Assembly (NCBI GenBank): GCA_022749755.1
Contig: CM040444.1
Coordinates: 5,831,009 to 5,895,008, forward strand
Origin: Azadirachta indica
Taxonomy: Eukaryota > Streptophyta > Magnoliopsida > Sapindales > Meliaceae
Direction of reading: 5' to 3'
Length of the DNA stretch: 64,000 nucleotides
Part shown: positions 1 to 13,675 of the stretch, one piece after another
Layout of the letters: each line of letters starts with the position of its first letter
Numbering within the stretch: the first letter of the stretch is position 1
Position numbers and translations under genes: made by a program
Notes under the pieces: generated by a model
Databases searched by the model: none
What the model was told of the DNA's origin: nothing
The model's input: the letters and a program-made list of their open reading frames with translations, nothing else

Positions 1-1507
1 AAATGATGTGTTAATATGATGTTAAGGAAAAAAATTTAAAATATTGATGTTATTAGTTTGATTTGTTTGCTAATTTGCGGGTCAATCGATCGATTGAGTA
101 TAAATTGCATTATACTTGATAAACCATTAAATTATAAGAACTATTAATACTGCCAACTAAGTGAAACCACCACCACCACTCCCAACAACAACGACAACAA
201 CAAAGCATGAAACGGACAATATTATATGAAGTTTAAAAGAAAGTATTTGTATGTCTACAAAAATTCAAAACAATCTAAATATGAATTTATATTTAAATAT
301 GATTTTGTATGAAAAAAAGTGTAACATATCATCTATATATATATATATATATATAAAGAATGTACAGTCCCATAAGATTATACATATTCTTATACTATTT
401 TGTAGATTGTTAAATTTATATATCTTCAATGATTAATAATAAATTTAGTAAATACAATTCTAATTTTGAACTTAGATTATGCTAATAGTCTTGTTTCAAA
501 AAATTTTTACCAAATTATCAAAAATAATTTCGAACAAAATTATCCCCCAACATCTATTAACTAAAACTTTAAAATTTTCATGTTTTGTGTTTGTAGGATT
601 TGAAGCCAGGATTGTTGGGTTAAAATCATAGATATTTACTACCTGACAATAGCATATCACATAAATCATAGTGATTATCAACATTTATATTTCTAATATT
701 ACTTCAATTATCTTTATTTTATAATTTACCCCAAGAATATGTTTTTTTATTATTCTTTTATGATCATTAACACTTTAAAAAATATATATTTTTTTTCATA
801 GAACTTTTGAATGGTTATGTGTTAATATCATGTCAAGAAAAAAAAATTGAAATATTGATATTATTAATTTGATTTCTTTGCAAATTTGCTGCGAAATGGT
901 TTGAGTGTAAATTGCATTACACTTGATAAGATGCTAATTTATAGGAACTATTAATAGTGCTCAACTATGTCCTACCAAGCATAATGATAACCATAACAAC
1001 AACAATAGTAATACATGAACAAGACAAATTAATTAAAGTATTCGGAGGTTAAAGAAAGTTATCATGTGCGGCTGCACAAATTCAAAATACTCTAAATCTG
1101 AATTATATACAAATTTTTATAAAATAGGATATAATATAGTGATTTTTAATAATATTATATATATATATATATATAAAAGGATCAACGGCTGTATATATTT
1201 ACATATTTTTATATTGTCTTATGAACCTTTAAATATATATAGTTTTAATAATTGAGATTAAATATAATAATTTTAAAATGAACTTAATTTTTGCGAATAG
1301 TCATGTTTCAAAAAGTTTTATGAGAACAATTAATAGTGCTCAATCATGTCCTAACAAGCATAATGACAACGACAACCACAAAAAATACAATAATAACACA
1401 TGAACTAGACAAATTAATTAAAGTATATGGAGTTGAAAGAAAGTCGATTTTGTGTCTGCACAAATCCAAGAGTCTAAATTTGAATTTTTTTGAAATAGGA
1501 TATATTT

Positions 1508-1538
<31 letters not shown>

Positions 1539-3400
1539 ATATAAAGAGAAGGATTACCTTGCACAAATTCTTATACCCTTTTATAGATCTTTAAATCTAT
1601 ATATCTCTAACATTACATATATCTTTCTAAATCATGTGTTAACATGATGCCAAGAAAGAAAAAAATCTATAATATTAATATCACTAATTTGATGTGTTTG
1701 CAAATTTGTTGGGAATGGGTTGAGTGTATATTGCATTTCACTTGATAACTGTTAATTTATTGGAACAATTAGTAATGCTCAATTATGTCCTACCAAGCAC
1801 AACTACAACGACAACCACAAAAATCACAGTAATAATGCGTGAACTAGACAAATTAATGAAAGTATATGGAGTTGAAAGAAGGTTAATCTTTGTGTCCTAC
1901 CAAGCATATGTTTGTTATTTTCCTCTTATTATTATTATTATTATTATTATATTTAAAAGTATATTTTTTATTTTCATAGAACTTTTTAACGGTTTTGAGA
2001 CAAATATGTAAAATAGAAAGATGTTTAGAGTATACTTTAAAGTGTTAATATCGATGATATTTTTTTAAATGATGTGTTAATATCATGTCTAGAAAATAAA
2101 ATTACAATATTGATATTATTAATTTTGATTTGCTTGCAAATTTGCTATGGTTTGAGTGTAAATTCCATTACACTTGATAAGATGCTAATTTTTAAGAACT
2201 ATTAATAGTGCTCAGCTATGTTCTACCAAATGTAATGATGACCACAACAACAACAATAATAATGCATAAACAAGACAAATTAATAAAAGTATTAGGAGTT
2301 TAAAGAAAGTCATTATGTGTGATTGCACAAATTCAAATAATCTAAATCTGAATTATTATCTGAATATGAATTTTTATGAAATAGGATATAATATAGTGAT
2401 TTTGTTGACTTAACACACATGTATACACACACATACACACATACACACACATATGTATATATATTTATCTGTAAAGGGAATATATTATTATTATTATTAA
2501 TATAATTAAAAATGTATTTTTTATTTTTCATAAAATTTTTGAACCATTTGGAGATAAGCATGTAAAATAGTAGGATGTTTACAGCACACTTTAGAGTTTT
2601 TAATGGAGAATATTCTTTTAAATGACGTGTTAATATATATCATGTCAAGAAAAAAAATTTACAATATTTATGTTATTAATTTAATTTATTTGTTAATTTG
2701 TTAGGAAATTGGTTGAGTGTAAATTGCATTACACTGGGGAAGCTACTAATTTGTAGGAACTATTAATAGTGCTACCAACCACAACAACAATAACATTGCA
2801 CGATGCAGAAAGTAATATGTGAAGTTTAAAGAAAGTCTTTGTGTGTCTACACAAATCTTAAAAAGTTTAAATTTAAATTTTTATCTATGAATTTTTATGA
2901 AGGGGGAAATCCCAAAAAATTTAAATTTTACCTTTTATCTAAATATAAATTTTTATAAAAAAAGGTTATAGTAGTGTGATTTAATAACATTAAATATAAT
3001 GAGTATTATTATTTATATTTCATATAACACTTCAAATATTTTTATTTTATAATTTCTGAAAAATATGTTTTTTATTGTTCTATTATTATTATTACTATTA
3101 TTACTATTATCATGTTTAAAAATATATTTTTATTAAAAATATATTGTTTATTTTAATAAATTTTTTTAACAGTTTTAATAGTTTCAAGATAAGTATATAC
3201 AGTAAAAAAATACTTATATTTTAGAGTGTTAATAGAGATAATTTTTTTTTAACAATGTGTTAATATCACGTAAAAAAATAAATTTACAAATATCGATGTT
3301 ATTAATTCGATTAGTTTGCTGATTTGTTGACAAATGGGTTGATTGTAAAATGCATTATACTGCATAAGCCACTAATTATTCACATGTATATATATTTGTA
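1..3400 (+). repeat. Array of dispersed repeat R (about 6 copies)
   Basis: This stretch holds no supported gene. A unit of roughly 0.5-0.8 kb recurs from about 1, 813, 1640, 2070, 2620 and 3250. Each unit opens with a phrase like 'gatgtgttaatatcatgtc', then 'gatgttattaatttgattt', 'taaattgcattatacttgat', and a CAA-rich stretch. Several units then carry a (TA)n or other dinucleotide tract. The same family recurs across the window, next to every protease copy except the ghost. Short open frames here are microsatellite or repeat artefacts. The family is not recognised as a named element. Confidence 0.8.
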
Positions 3401-3705
3401 TATCTATTAATAACAATTCATTAATTGCATTCTTGTGTTATTCTAATTAACGTTGTTTGTCGATTAATATTAGAAGGAGAATGATTTAAAATGTTTTTAA
3501 TATCTGATAAGCGATAAAAGATCACGAGAAATTGTATATTCGTAATATTAATTCAATGCATGCATAAATATATATATATATATATATATAGTGAAATAAA
3601 TATATATTAAGTGCATACGTACGTGGTAATAATATTATTTATTTATAAACAAAGGACATAAACATTTAGCGAACTAAGCCTTCAAACTCGGGTCTGTCTT
3701 ATTTA

Positions 3706-3734
3706 AGTAGGTAGGGTAGGGTAGGGTAGGGTAG
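3706..3734 (-). repeat. GGGTA pentanucleotide microsatellite in P1 3' UTR
   Basis: About five copies of GGGTA lie immediately downstream of the P1 stop codon. Related G-rich tracts follow the P5 stop (51145-51178), and the complementary form follows the P3 stop (42480-42512). This is therefore an ancestral variable tract of the family's 3' UTR. It is not the plant telomere repeat TTTAGGG. Confidence 0.6.
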
Positions 3735-5152
3735 CTAGTTAGAGAATGAAGGCAGAGTGGAAATGGATTTTTCCTTGACGGGGAATGTAGCAAACATGTT
3801 GATACCACAGATTCCTTCAGGTGATCCTGTGTTTCTCTTCATCCTTATGTATCCTCGTTCTCCCCAATTGGATCCCCATGAGTTCTTCACTATTATGTAA
3901 TCCAATCTCATTTTTTCGTCTGTTCCATACCCAACTGCTGTCACTCCATGATCAATATCTGTCCCGCAATGCCCAGTGAATACACCCTGCATATAAATAA
4001 TTAATTATGCATTAATTAGTAGGTAGCCTAGCTAGTTTACTGTGTGAGTGAATTGAGTATACATTGACTTACCCCACGGTAAAGCTGGAAATCCCTGCTA
4101 CCAGCATCAATGGCTATGGCAACAGGCTGGTTAGCAAGTGCCTGCAAGAGACTGCTTTCGTCATTTGGTGGCACATCTTCGTAGTCGCTGATTGTCACTA
4201 CCTCTCCTACCTGCAGATCAAATTAAATTAATAATTTTTCTTATATTTATTAATTAATTAATCAGTTGAATTAAAGTTATATACATATATATGTAAATAC
4301 CGGATTCTTCTTGCAAGTGAATTGCTTGGCTCGATATGGGTAGTCCTCTTCTTTATGGATTCCTCCATTAGAGATTATATACTCATATGCAAGTTCCTGA
4401 TTACCTCGATTGCAATCATTGTTTTTTGTGTCGCAGTCAACCAACTGTTGCTCGGACAAGGAAATTAGATTTCCAGTGGTTATCTTATTTATACCCTCCA
4501 CTGCAGCAACCGCTGAAAATGCCCAACAACTACCTGCAAGCATATGTTATATATATGCATGGTATATGAGTCATCACGTGTAAAAAGAAATAATTAATTA
4601 ATTAATTAATTAATTGATTAAAAAATTACTTACCACAGTGGCCCTGGTTCTTGACCTTAGTAACAGCTCCTTTCTTCCTCCAATCAACGGCCCTCGGCAA
4701 ATCCTTCACATTTTTATACCTAAATTCGCCATAGAGTAGGTGTTTAATCTCCTATTATTAATTTTGGAGAGGTCAGGTTTCAGTCCTAAATACTTGTTCT
4801 TGAACTCTTCGTGGGTAAGGTCTGCAAACTTATTCAAACCAAGCCAATAGCTGCTGACCTCTTTGTTCCTTTTGTCGATGTGTTTCAAGTTGTCTACGAA
4901 TATCTCAAATCTATGTAATTTCTCTTCGATGGTTTTGTAATTTTTGCCATGTTTGGAGCTCCATGATTCGAAAAGCTGAAGCAGCTTTTCCATGGAAGTC
5001 AAGTGCTCCGGCGAATAACCCACGATTGAGAAATCATGAGCGAGACTGCTAGTAGCAGAGCATATTATGAAGAGAGATATTATTAGAGACAACAAGGAGA
5101 GAAGCAATAATTTGGGATAATAATGCTGTTGAGAAAGCAGTAGCGGTGCCAT
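3735..5152 (-). pseudogene. P1: XCP-like papain-family cysteine protease, one frameshift
   Basis: Secreted or vacuolar peptidase of family C1A, closest by eye to plant xylem cysteine proteases. The four exons are 5152-4634, 4533-4301, 4210-4073 and 3986-3735, all with GT-AG borders. Exon 1 gives a hydrophobic signal segment and an inhibitor prodomain (HDFSIVGYSPEHLTSMEK, ERFNIN-type helix, GLNKFADLTHEEF). Exon 2 carries GSCWAF with the catalytic Cys. Exon 4 carries the catalytic His ([12 protein letters not shown]) and Asn ([13 protein letters not shown]). Against P2, exon 1 lacks one base near 4733, so the frame breaks before the mature domain and terminates early; every other exon is open. 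The C-terminus runs 11 residues beyond the PVK that matches PIKN at the end of P2 and P3. A base-calling error could explain the single lesion, so this copy might be functional. Confidence 0.85.
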
Positions 5153-5217
5153 TGCTATAAACTAAATTTTGAGATGATTGAAGATTTTGATGCGAAGGAA
5201 GACATGGGATCCTAAGC

Positions 5218-5225
5218 TATTTATA
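5218..5225 (-). promoter_or_regulatory. TATA box of P1
   Basis: TATAAATA lies 66-73 bases upstream of the P1 ATG, in a block (about 5160-5260) shared with the other copies. The block also includes a conserved GAAGATTTTGATG-like stretch between the TATA box and the ATG. The same spacing is seen at P2, P3 and P5. Confidence 0.7.
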
Positions 5226-5419
5226 CTAGCCGGATTGAGCGTAGTCCGTATGTATTTCAACTTATTAGAGTTAGAATAATAATTGTGTTAATTCCTACCA
5301 AGGACCACACAGTGATCAATAATTTATCAGTCTTCCCTTTCAACTCCAAATTAAGCACGTTCATCCATCTAGAATTCTAGATATTACCAACATGCTGTAG
5401 GTAAATTAAATAATAATTA

Positions 5420-7330
5420 ATGTTACCGGGATAGGAGAACCCGCCACGTGGACCCTTTGAGGAGAGTCCCCGCAGCAATATCCACCTCGGCAAGCCAACT
5501 ACGCTAGGCATGTGTATCACCATGAAGGAGTCCCACCTTGGCCAAGCGGTTAACTGGGTCATAGAGGCTCGAAATTCTGGAATCCGAGGAAAGACGACCC
5601 GGATTAGTGAAGGCAAGTGATGTGAAGGTCGTTAAATGTGCTGAATAAGCTCTGCAAAAGGATGACATGACCTGAGAATGAAAATGATTGGCATGGTGTC
5701 ATCATTCTCTTGTTAGCAAACGTTGTGGTGCTATTAAAGTGACATGTAGGATGGTGGTAGTGAGACCACTAACAGAGCGTTGAATATAATGTCCAGTCGG
5801 GCGATGGGCATGTTTCTTTCTTAAAGAAGCCGCAGAGGGTATTATGGGAGATTAGGAACATATGGGCCTTGTGATCTCTGGTGACAAGATTGAGTGGATC
5901 ATATAAGACCACCGCTAATATCCCTATAATAGTAAACATATAAAAACCACAAGGAGAAGGAAAGAGGTAAGTACATTTTTTTTTTAATTTCTCAAAGTTC
6001 AATATAGAAAGAAATCAAGATATTTTTCTTTCGTGACATAAAACTTACTTAAACATCAAAGGGTATTCGCCAATGACACCATCAGTGCCTACTGAACGTT
6101 TTATAGAGATTTAAGTGTTGTCTCATGGTGTAAAGTTGCCATAGTAGCATTGTTTCAAATCGATACTGAGCCAGGTGTTATATGCAAGTTTTTCGCCTTA
6201 ACACTCTCAAGGTCGACATAATGCTCGCATAAAAAGATGAAATTGAGAAATATTCACTCATTTTCTCACCTATATATATACATAGAGTTTGTGAATTGCT
6301 TTAGCAGTGCAAGGGATCTAGAAAGGAACTTAGACACCTTATTTAACATAAGGTGAAAAAGACCCAAATCAAGCTTTTATATAGCAATTCAACAATGCTA
6401 TTTTACAATTTATGGTGTACGATTATCCCAATAGGCTACAGGCCTTGGTGTATAACATGTGCACAAGGTCACTGTAGCTGTTATTCAGGGATTTTTTATA
6501 AAAAATGTACATTAAGACGTATGAAAGAGCCTTAAACTTCACTAAAACAGACATACGGTGACCAATGAGAGAATGATGCAAAGAATATAGTAGGGGTACC
6601 ACCCAAGCACCAAAGGCGTGGGATGAATTGTGTTAATGTTATCATAGGGGAACACATATTAGCAGGGAGCTTGAATTAGTCGAGGAAGTCTTATGTTGGA
6701 GGCAGACTCACTGGAGGGGAGGGCATGACAGTAAGCCTTTGTACAGAGTTAATGAAAACTATGACGCATAGCATGTGCGTAATATTTACTTATGAGAATC
6801 TCCGCGGCATAACTATGATGAAGCATTAGTGGTGAACATTAACATAGTAGGAAAACATGTCTCCAGAACTCTAATCGTCATTAAAAGCTTAATGGATATT
6901 TCGTTTAAGCATGCACTTTATCAATTAGACATCAAGGTTATAATATTAAAGGATGCTAACACTCCACTCATAGGCTTTTTCAAGTAGAAGAATATGGCTG
7001 TTAGGGATTGTGTCGCTTCTTGTGGTGGTTAACATAAGTGACGAAGCTCTAACTATGATGATGTAGTTTATGGTTGTGGACCAACTTAGCCCTTATAATT
7101 CTACACTGGAGCGATCATTTATAGTAGGAACCAACTTGGGTTGACAATTTTTCTCACGAGGACGGGGCTTGTAGGGCTCGACCCATTCGAGTTAAGGATT
7201 AGGGGCAACATTTAAGAATTTCAAAGATTTAGGTCAGGGAAAGAGATTAAAACCTATCCTTGTTTTGAAAGCGAGTTAGGCATGGGGTTATAAGTTCTCC
7301 GACACGCTTTCCCATTACAGAGTAAAAAGA
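5420..7330 (+). mobile_element. Degenerate Ty3/gypsy internal region, copy 1
   Basis: Similar along its length to the better preserved copy at 24485-28030, where gag and protease remnants can be read. Here the frames are broken by many stops, and a central part present in the other copy is missing. The stretch around 6800-6960 corresponds to the aspartic protease region of copy 2 (a phrase meaning 'ALVV-IN-GK' followed by ILFKHAL-like codons). It lies directly upstream of the P1 promoter, as copy 2 lies upstream of P2, so it was probably duplicated with the gene. No LTR pair was found. Confidence 0.6.
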
Positions 7331-8085
7331 TGAACATAAATTAAAATTTTTAAAAAAGAAACATTAAACTAAGTTCGTCTTCAATCTTCACGCACTATCT
7401 AGCCTCTTCTCACACCTCCATGACTTGACTTATGCCAATTCTATTTCTCCCCGTGTCTGTGTATGTTTGTTTCTTTTTGTTACTTTCTTTTGCATATTTC
7501 ACTTTATATTTTGGTTCATTGATTAATCAATTAATTTATCATATCAACATAATTTTTAACAAATTAATATTTAATTCCAAAGTCTGAAATCATAAAGAGA
7601 AAAAGTTAAAATAATATTATTGGATATACATGTACATATTATTGTTGTAGGCTATTGTCTTTGTCTGCTTCTATGTACATGACAATTTATTTTATATTAT
7701 TAAATTTTAAATCTAAAGACAAATTTTTTACTACACTGTTGTTGTCATAGTGGATTCCACTTCTACTTTGCAATGAATAATTTGAACCCCACTTTCAATT
7801 ATTGTCATAATTGTTCCATTTCCACTTAACATTGAATAATTTGCATCCTGCTTTTAATTATTTTAATTATTGTCATAACGTGTTCCACGTTCACCTTGCA
7901 TACTCTGTTTTTAATGGATGAGTTGTACATTTTGAATCATTTTTATACGTATTAATTCAAAGCCATGATATTAAAAGTATTTAGTTTTTAATTTATTATA
8001 TTGAGTAGTCAATTTGTATTACTTGTTCGATCAACTTTAAACGATAAAGAAAAATGATCGATTAAAATAATTAACTATTAGGACC
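7330..8085. repeat. Non-coding flank shared with 28030-28890 and 43130-44150
   Basis: No gene is seen. The stretch 'tgtttctttttgttactttc', the 'tcatatcaacataatttt' block and the 'gtggattccacttctacttt' block recur in the same order at 28240-28720. They recur in reverse complement at 43140-44060. It is part of the ancestral duplicated unit rather than a gene. Confidence 0.65.
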
Positions 8086-9805
8086 AGACTCGACCCAACA
8101 TTTCCTGGAGTCTGAAACGAATCCTGTATAAATATATATTTTTTATTTATAATATTCTTATACTCCACACTTAACAAAACATCTTAATAATATAATCGGC
8201 CTTAAGCTTCCATTATCAACACTCAATGGGGCTATATGCCTCATCAAAAACATATATATAAAATATTTACATACACATATATTTATAAATAATGTGTTCA
8301 AAATATTTTTAAGCAGCTTGAGTAAAGTGGTCTCAACCTCAACTATAAAACTTTATTCTGCATGAAATCCTGCGTAATTGAAGAAAATAAAGAAAATGAG
8401 GCGAGGGATGAGCTTGCGGCTTAGTGAATGAATATAAGTTTAAAAGAAAATTAAGTTTAGCCCATTTACATAAATAGTTCCTTAAAACTTTCATAATCAA
8501 ATCATAATCTATGCCATAAACATAATCATTATAAGAACTTACACTTGCATGCATAACTCAAAAATCATTATGATAGTAATATACGTTAATCTTCATTCAC
8601 CATTCATATTGTTATGCATACATAATTTGTATAATAGAGACACTTATAACAAATCAATCACTATAGCACCCAACTAGTAAATCGAAAAATCATACTTGGT
8701 AGAAAACATCATCGCTCAAGCGGGGAAAACACCATACTTAACCCGACGGCCTTGTATGCTCATCCGCGAGCTCGTATCGTATCATCCTATACTCAACCCG
8801 ATGGTCTAGTGTTCTGGTCTGGGGAGCTCATATCACATCCATATCATGTATGTAAATTTTCACGGGTCCCAAGAACCTGTTATTATTACTAGGGATGGAT
8901 ACATATAGGGCGCCTTAAACAACCATAAACCATAATTCTACATGTAATAACCATTTTCTCATAAACAGTGAATTTTCATGCATAATATAAATTTTCAAAT
9001 TCTATATCACAATTCAATATAACCATAACAATTCAACCATAAAATAAATAATGCCCAATTTCATATAATTTCATAATAACACCACGTGAATTAAATATCA
9101 CGTTAAATCAACACAATTTCACACATCAATATAATTCATTTATAATTTAATTTATTCCCTATATAATGCAATTAAATTCTTCAACCAACAATTCCACAAT
9201 AATATAATTTAACTCAATCATAATGAAATTAATATTTAATTTTATTAAAACATGTAATAATTTAAAAATAATATCCAATCATTATCAGTAATTTTATTTC
9301 GAGAGATTTTAAGATCCTCTAGATTTCCAACAGCTGCATTGCTTCCTATAACACAATAATTAACAAATTACTATCAAATTTATTCAAAATCTAACGTATA
9401 TTCAGGCAAACTAATATTCTAACTAAATAAAATTCTAAAACTAAATTATATCATATAATCTCTAAAATTAAACTAACTGAAATTAGAAATCTAACCGACC
9501 CCTTAATTTCTTCTTCCTTCTCCTTCTTCTTCCTCTAATTTTTCTTTTTCCTTTCTTCTTCCATTTCCTGATTTTCCTTTCCTTCTTTATTTCTTTCAAA
9601 ACTTCTATTAAATTTAAAACAATCCACCTCACTATTTTATCCCCAACATCATCATTATTCTACCTTTCTTTTTCTTTTTACTTTCTAATTTTAACTCCTT
9701 TTCTATTCTTGCCTCCCATTTTTTTTTTTTTCTTCTCTCAACACATGCCCCTCTTTTCTATTTATGCTTTAACACCTAAACAAAAAGAGGTGTCTCATTA
9801 GCTGT
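8085..9805. mobile_element. About 1.7-kb insertion of uncertain class
   Basis: In the paralogous region (28840-28900) the bases before 8085 run directly into those after 9805, so this block is an insertion in copy 1. A short repeat 'taact' flanks it. The interior has pyrimidine-rich and AT-rich tracts and a GC-richer stretch (8690-8890) and no supported gene. The layout resembles a solo LTR read on the minus strand, but canonical TG...CA ends are not clear, so the class is left open. Confidence 0.45.
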
Positions 9806-9814
9806 AACTAAAAA

Positions 9815-10590
9815 TAATGTTTCATATTGGAGAACAACAACTACGAGAAGAAAAAAATTTATGAAATTGCACATAAGATGAATAGTCATGTATTAAAGAG
9901 CGGGTACTTGATTGTGCTAAGTAAAAAAACTCCCCATATTTGATGATTTTTGTTGCCTTAGAGTACAAAGATGTGTTTGGTAAATAAAGTTGCTTGAGAC
10001 ACAATATAAAAGTTTGCAAAGTGAGAAAGAATGGGAGTTGGCAAAAATATTGGCAAATAATTTGAACTCATTTTATGATGTTACACAAATATGTTCGGGT
10101 ACAAAGTACTCAACCTCTAATTTGTTATTTGTTCAAATTTGTGCGATTAGATTGTTATTGCTTGTGTAGCTTGAATCTTCCTTCGAGGAAATTAGGAAAA
10201 TGACGACTATCATGATAGGTAAATTTGAAAATTATTAGAAGAATATTTATAGGATTTTAGTAGTGGCCACCATGTTAAATCTAGGATACAAGATGAAATT
10301 GATTGAGTAATATTTCTCATGATATATGGTGACAATTTGTTATTTCAGATTGAGAGAGTTCATAATCCTTGTTTTGATAAAGATCATGAGTTAAAGATTA
10401 AATTGCTTGAAGGTTCTTCTAGTTCTAGTCCTAATAATACATTCTACCTATTATTCCTTAGTACCTTCTACTAAGAGACAAGTTGTGTGTAGGTTACAAT
10501 TTAAAAATTTTATGGAGTTTGACATAATTGAGCAATAGCAAGACTGAGTTTCAATCATAGTTGAATGATGGGATATTGGTTGTTTTTGAT
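9815..10590 (+). mobile_element. hAT transposase relic, copy 1
   Basis: Nearly the same sequence as 28895-29590 and 30215-30905, where a hAT-type transposase segment is partly open. In this copy the frames are broken by several stops and small deletions (for example around 10330-10440). It runs straight into an R repeat at its 3' end, as the other copies do. Confidence 0.6.
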
Positions 10591-11578
10591 AGTTTTGAGA
10601 CAATTATATAAAATAGAAAGATGTTTAGAGTATACTTTAGAGTGTCGAAATAGAATGTTAATAGAAACGATATTTTTTTAAATGATGTGTTAATATCATG
10701 TCGAGAAAATGATATTTACAATATTGGTGTTATTAATTTGATTTGCTTGCAAATGTACTGGGAAATGGGTTTAACGTAAATTGCATTATGCTTGATAAGA
10801 CGCCAATTTAAAGGAACTATTAACGGTGCTTAATTATGTCCTACCAAGCACAACAACAACGATAACCACATCAAATTTCAACGATAAGCACGAACAATAA
10901 GAATGCATGAACTAGACAAATTAATTAAAGTACGTAGAGTTTCAAGGAAGTCATTATGTACACAAATCCAAACAAATTCTAAATCTAAATTTTTATCTAA
11001 ATATAAATTCTTATGAAATATGATATAATATAATGATTTTGATAATATATATATGTATATATAAAGGAAAGATCAACAATTCCATATGATTACACATATT
11101 GTTATACCATTTTGTGGACCGTTGGATCTGTACACTACTAACCCCCTATAACTATTAACTAAAAACATTGAATTTTTTCATGTTTTGTGATTCCGAGATT
11201 TGAAGCCGTTAAAAGCATAAAGCTTTACTACTAGACAATAACATGTCACATAAATTATTGTGATCATTAATATTTATATTTCTTATAGTACTTCAATTTT
11301 TGTTTATACTTTACATCAAGAACACGTTAGTTATTTTTTATTATCATATATAAAATGTATTTTTTATTTTCATCAAGTTTTTTTAACAATTTTGAGACAA
11401 TATGTAAAATAAAAAAATGTTTAGAGTATAAGTTAGAGTGTTAATAGAGACAATATTTTTTTAAATGATGTGTTGATATCATGTGAAGGAAAAAGTTTTT
11501 ACAATATTGATGTTATTAATTTGATTTGTTTTGCAAATTTGCTGGGAAACGGGTTGAGTGTAAATTGAATTGTACTTG
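10590..11578 (+). repeat. R repeat split by the CACTA element
   Basis: Two R units in the usual orientation. The second is cut at 11578 by the CACTA transposon and resumes at 17895, where 'ttgataagacactaattta' continues the R consensus. No gene is supported. Confidence 0.75.
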
Positions 11579-11969
11579 CACTATTAGAAAAATGGGTGTT
11601 GAAGATACCAATCTCCCAATACTTTTGAGAAAGTATTAAGGCTGATGGATAGAAGTGGATTTTTGTCGCAAATGGTAGAACTATAACATAAATCATTAAT
11701 ACTGAACAATGAGTATTAGGGTTCTATGAGAATATAGTATCACCAAATAAAATAACGTCATTTTGTACACAATTTGTTAGCCAAACAATGTTGTTTTTAC
11801 ATAAATTAAGTTTTTTTTTAATTAAATGAAATAGAAAATGACATCATTTTGTTCTCTTTCCCCCCTTACCCCGAAAAAAAAAAAAAAGAACCCAAAACCT
11901 ATTTTTCCCTTTACAATTTGGTTTTCCCACTTTGCTCTAAAAGTTTCCCCCCTCAAACACTCTTTACTC

Positions 11970-13675
11970 TTAACATTAAATTGATGCGCTTCCACGCAAC
12001 CTGTAAGTATACGTGGTCGTACAAGTAGTAAAGTAATAAATAGGGATTGTTGTACCTACGAGGACTAAATTTTTGAATTTTAAATTAAGTATTACAATTA
12101 TGATAGATTAACTTTATTTAGGCACTCAATAGTTGCATCAAGAAGGAAATATAAAGGAAATTGTAAAAAGAACAACGGAATTAATTACCAAGGATAAGAG
12201 TAAAAAAATTAAGCTAATAAAGGAGAGTGGGTGTAAAAATTGATATGAAAATGGTCTTAAGATGCTGAATTTGCCTAACCTTCACCATGTTCTCCAATTG
12301 GAAATTTACATTGTTATCATTTTCAATACACTAATTGTAGATTCTAAATAACTTTGTTCCCCTCTCCCAAGTGCAGATTTAAGTCTTATGAATAGCTAAA
12401 CTAACTAATATCCTTATCTAACTTAATTAGCTATACGATCTTTTCGTCCAACTTGTTATTAACTCCTAGAAATTAACTCACTTACCGATTAATTGATTCC
12501 CAAATTTTAATGTGATTATTTAGTTATTGATGTTCTTTTGAACTCTTAATATGCTAAACTGAGTTTTTCAAATCACATGAACAAATTAGATTATCTCTAG
12601 AACTATTTCATTTATGTTTAATCAAATAATTCATTATGTAATAAATCATTAGCATTAAGTGCAAGAAAAACCCAAGTGATTAAAAATTGATAACAATAAC
12701 AAATTCCTTAGTTAGTTAACATATGGTTGGGTTAGGCTACATCAAAATCCTAGAACATGGAGATTTTAGTCTAACATATTAATAATCACCCACAAGTTCA
12801 TAATGAAAATCATCTTCTTTATAATAATTCAACAATAAGAACCAAATGAATTTCAAAATAAAATGAAGAAGTTTAAGAAAATAAACTAGAAATGATGAGC
12901 TTCAACACCAAGTTTTCAAGTCTCTTTCCCAAAAGCTTCAATTTTGTAAATTATTCTACTTCTCTCTAGCTCTTCCCTCTCTTCCCATCATTCTCTCTAA
13001 AACTATGTATTTCTATTCTTAGATTTGGTGGCTACCCTTCCGCAAATGATAAAAACCTAGGATACTATACGTTTCTCATCGAATAGTCAAAATTGGGCTA
13101 ATCACGACTTAAATGTCACCTAAAGTTCGCGTCGCTAAGACATATACAAGACCAACATTTTGGCTTGAAGGCAGTAGCTAGGGCACATATACACTACTAT
13201 GTGGCATGCGTGTGCTACTTGTTCTGTCCAACAGGCGTGCGCACACTATGCCTTTTGTTTCCTAACTTTAAAATGTTTGCATATTGGTCCATATTTTCTT
13301 GTAGTTTGGTCCTTGTCTTTGATGACTTGCTCTTTTTGACCTCATTTTCATGTCCCTCATTATCTTGATTGTGATTTTCTACCTTTCTACACAAAAACAC
13401 AGAATTTCATCAAAATAACATAGGATTTTTGAGGTTTTGTGCATATATTTAAATATGAAAGTAGGAGATAAATAAGTAAACTACTCACTTATGAAAAATC
13501 AACTAAAACAACCTTGTGCTTGTTCTTCCACCAACCTAAACTTGTCGCAAACTAATCCATTCCCACCTCAAATCAACTCTATTTACATTTAGCATTAAGT
13601 GAAATCTACCATATTATCTTCAAAGAATAGACCCAGCTTCGAATCTGAGCGCCAACTTCTAAAATCGAAACAGTT
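11970..13675. other. Non-coding block within the CACTA left half, possible nested insertion
   Basis: No open frame of note is seen. The stretch starting near 'gcgcttccacgcaacctgta' and ending near 'gagcgccaacttctaaaatc' differs in base make-up from the rest of the element. It looks like non-coding retroelement sequence, but no target duplication or clear ends were found. Confidence 0.25.

Noticed and set aside
251..2011. Several open frames of 60-103 codons on the plus strand
   Set aside because: They run through (TA)n tracts and R repeats, with Tyr/Ile-rich translations and no conserved domain.
3706..3734. Possible interstitial telomere tract
   Set aside because: The unit is GGGTA, not TTTAGGG, and it recurs as a 3' UTR feature of the protease family.
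5377..5616. 79-codon minus-strand frame upstream of P1, also present upstream of P2
   Set aside because: The shared sequence is duplicated gypsy-relic flank; the two translations differ in frame and length, and no domain is visible.
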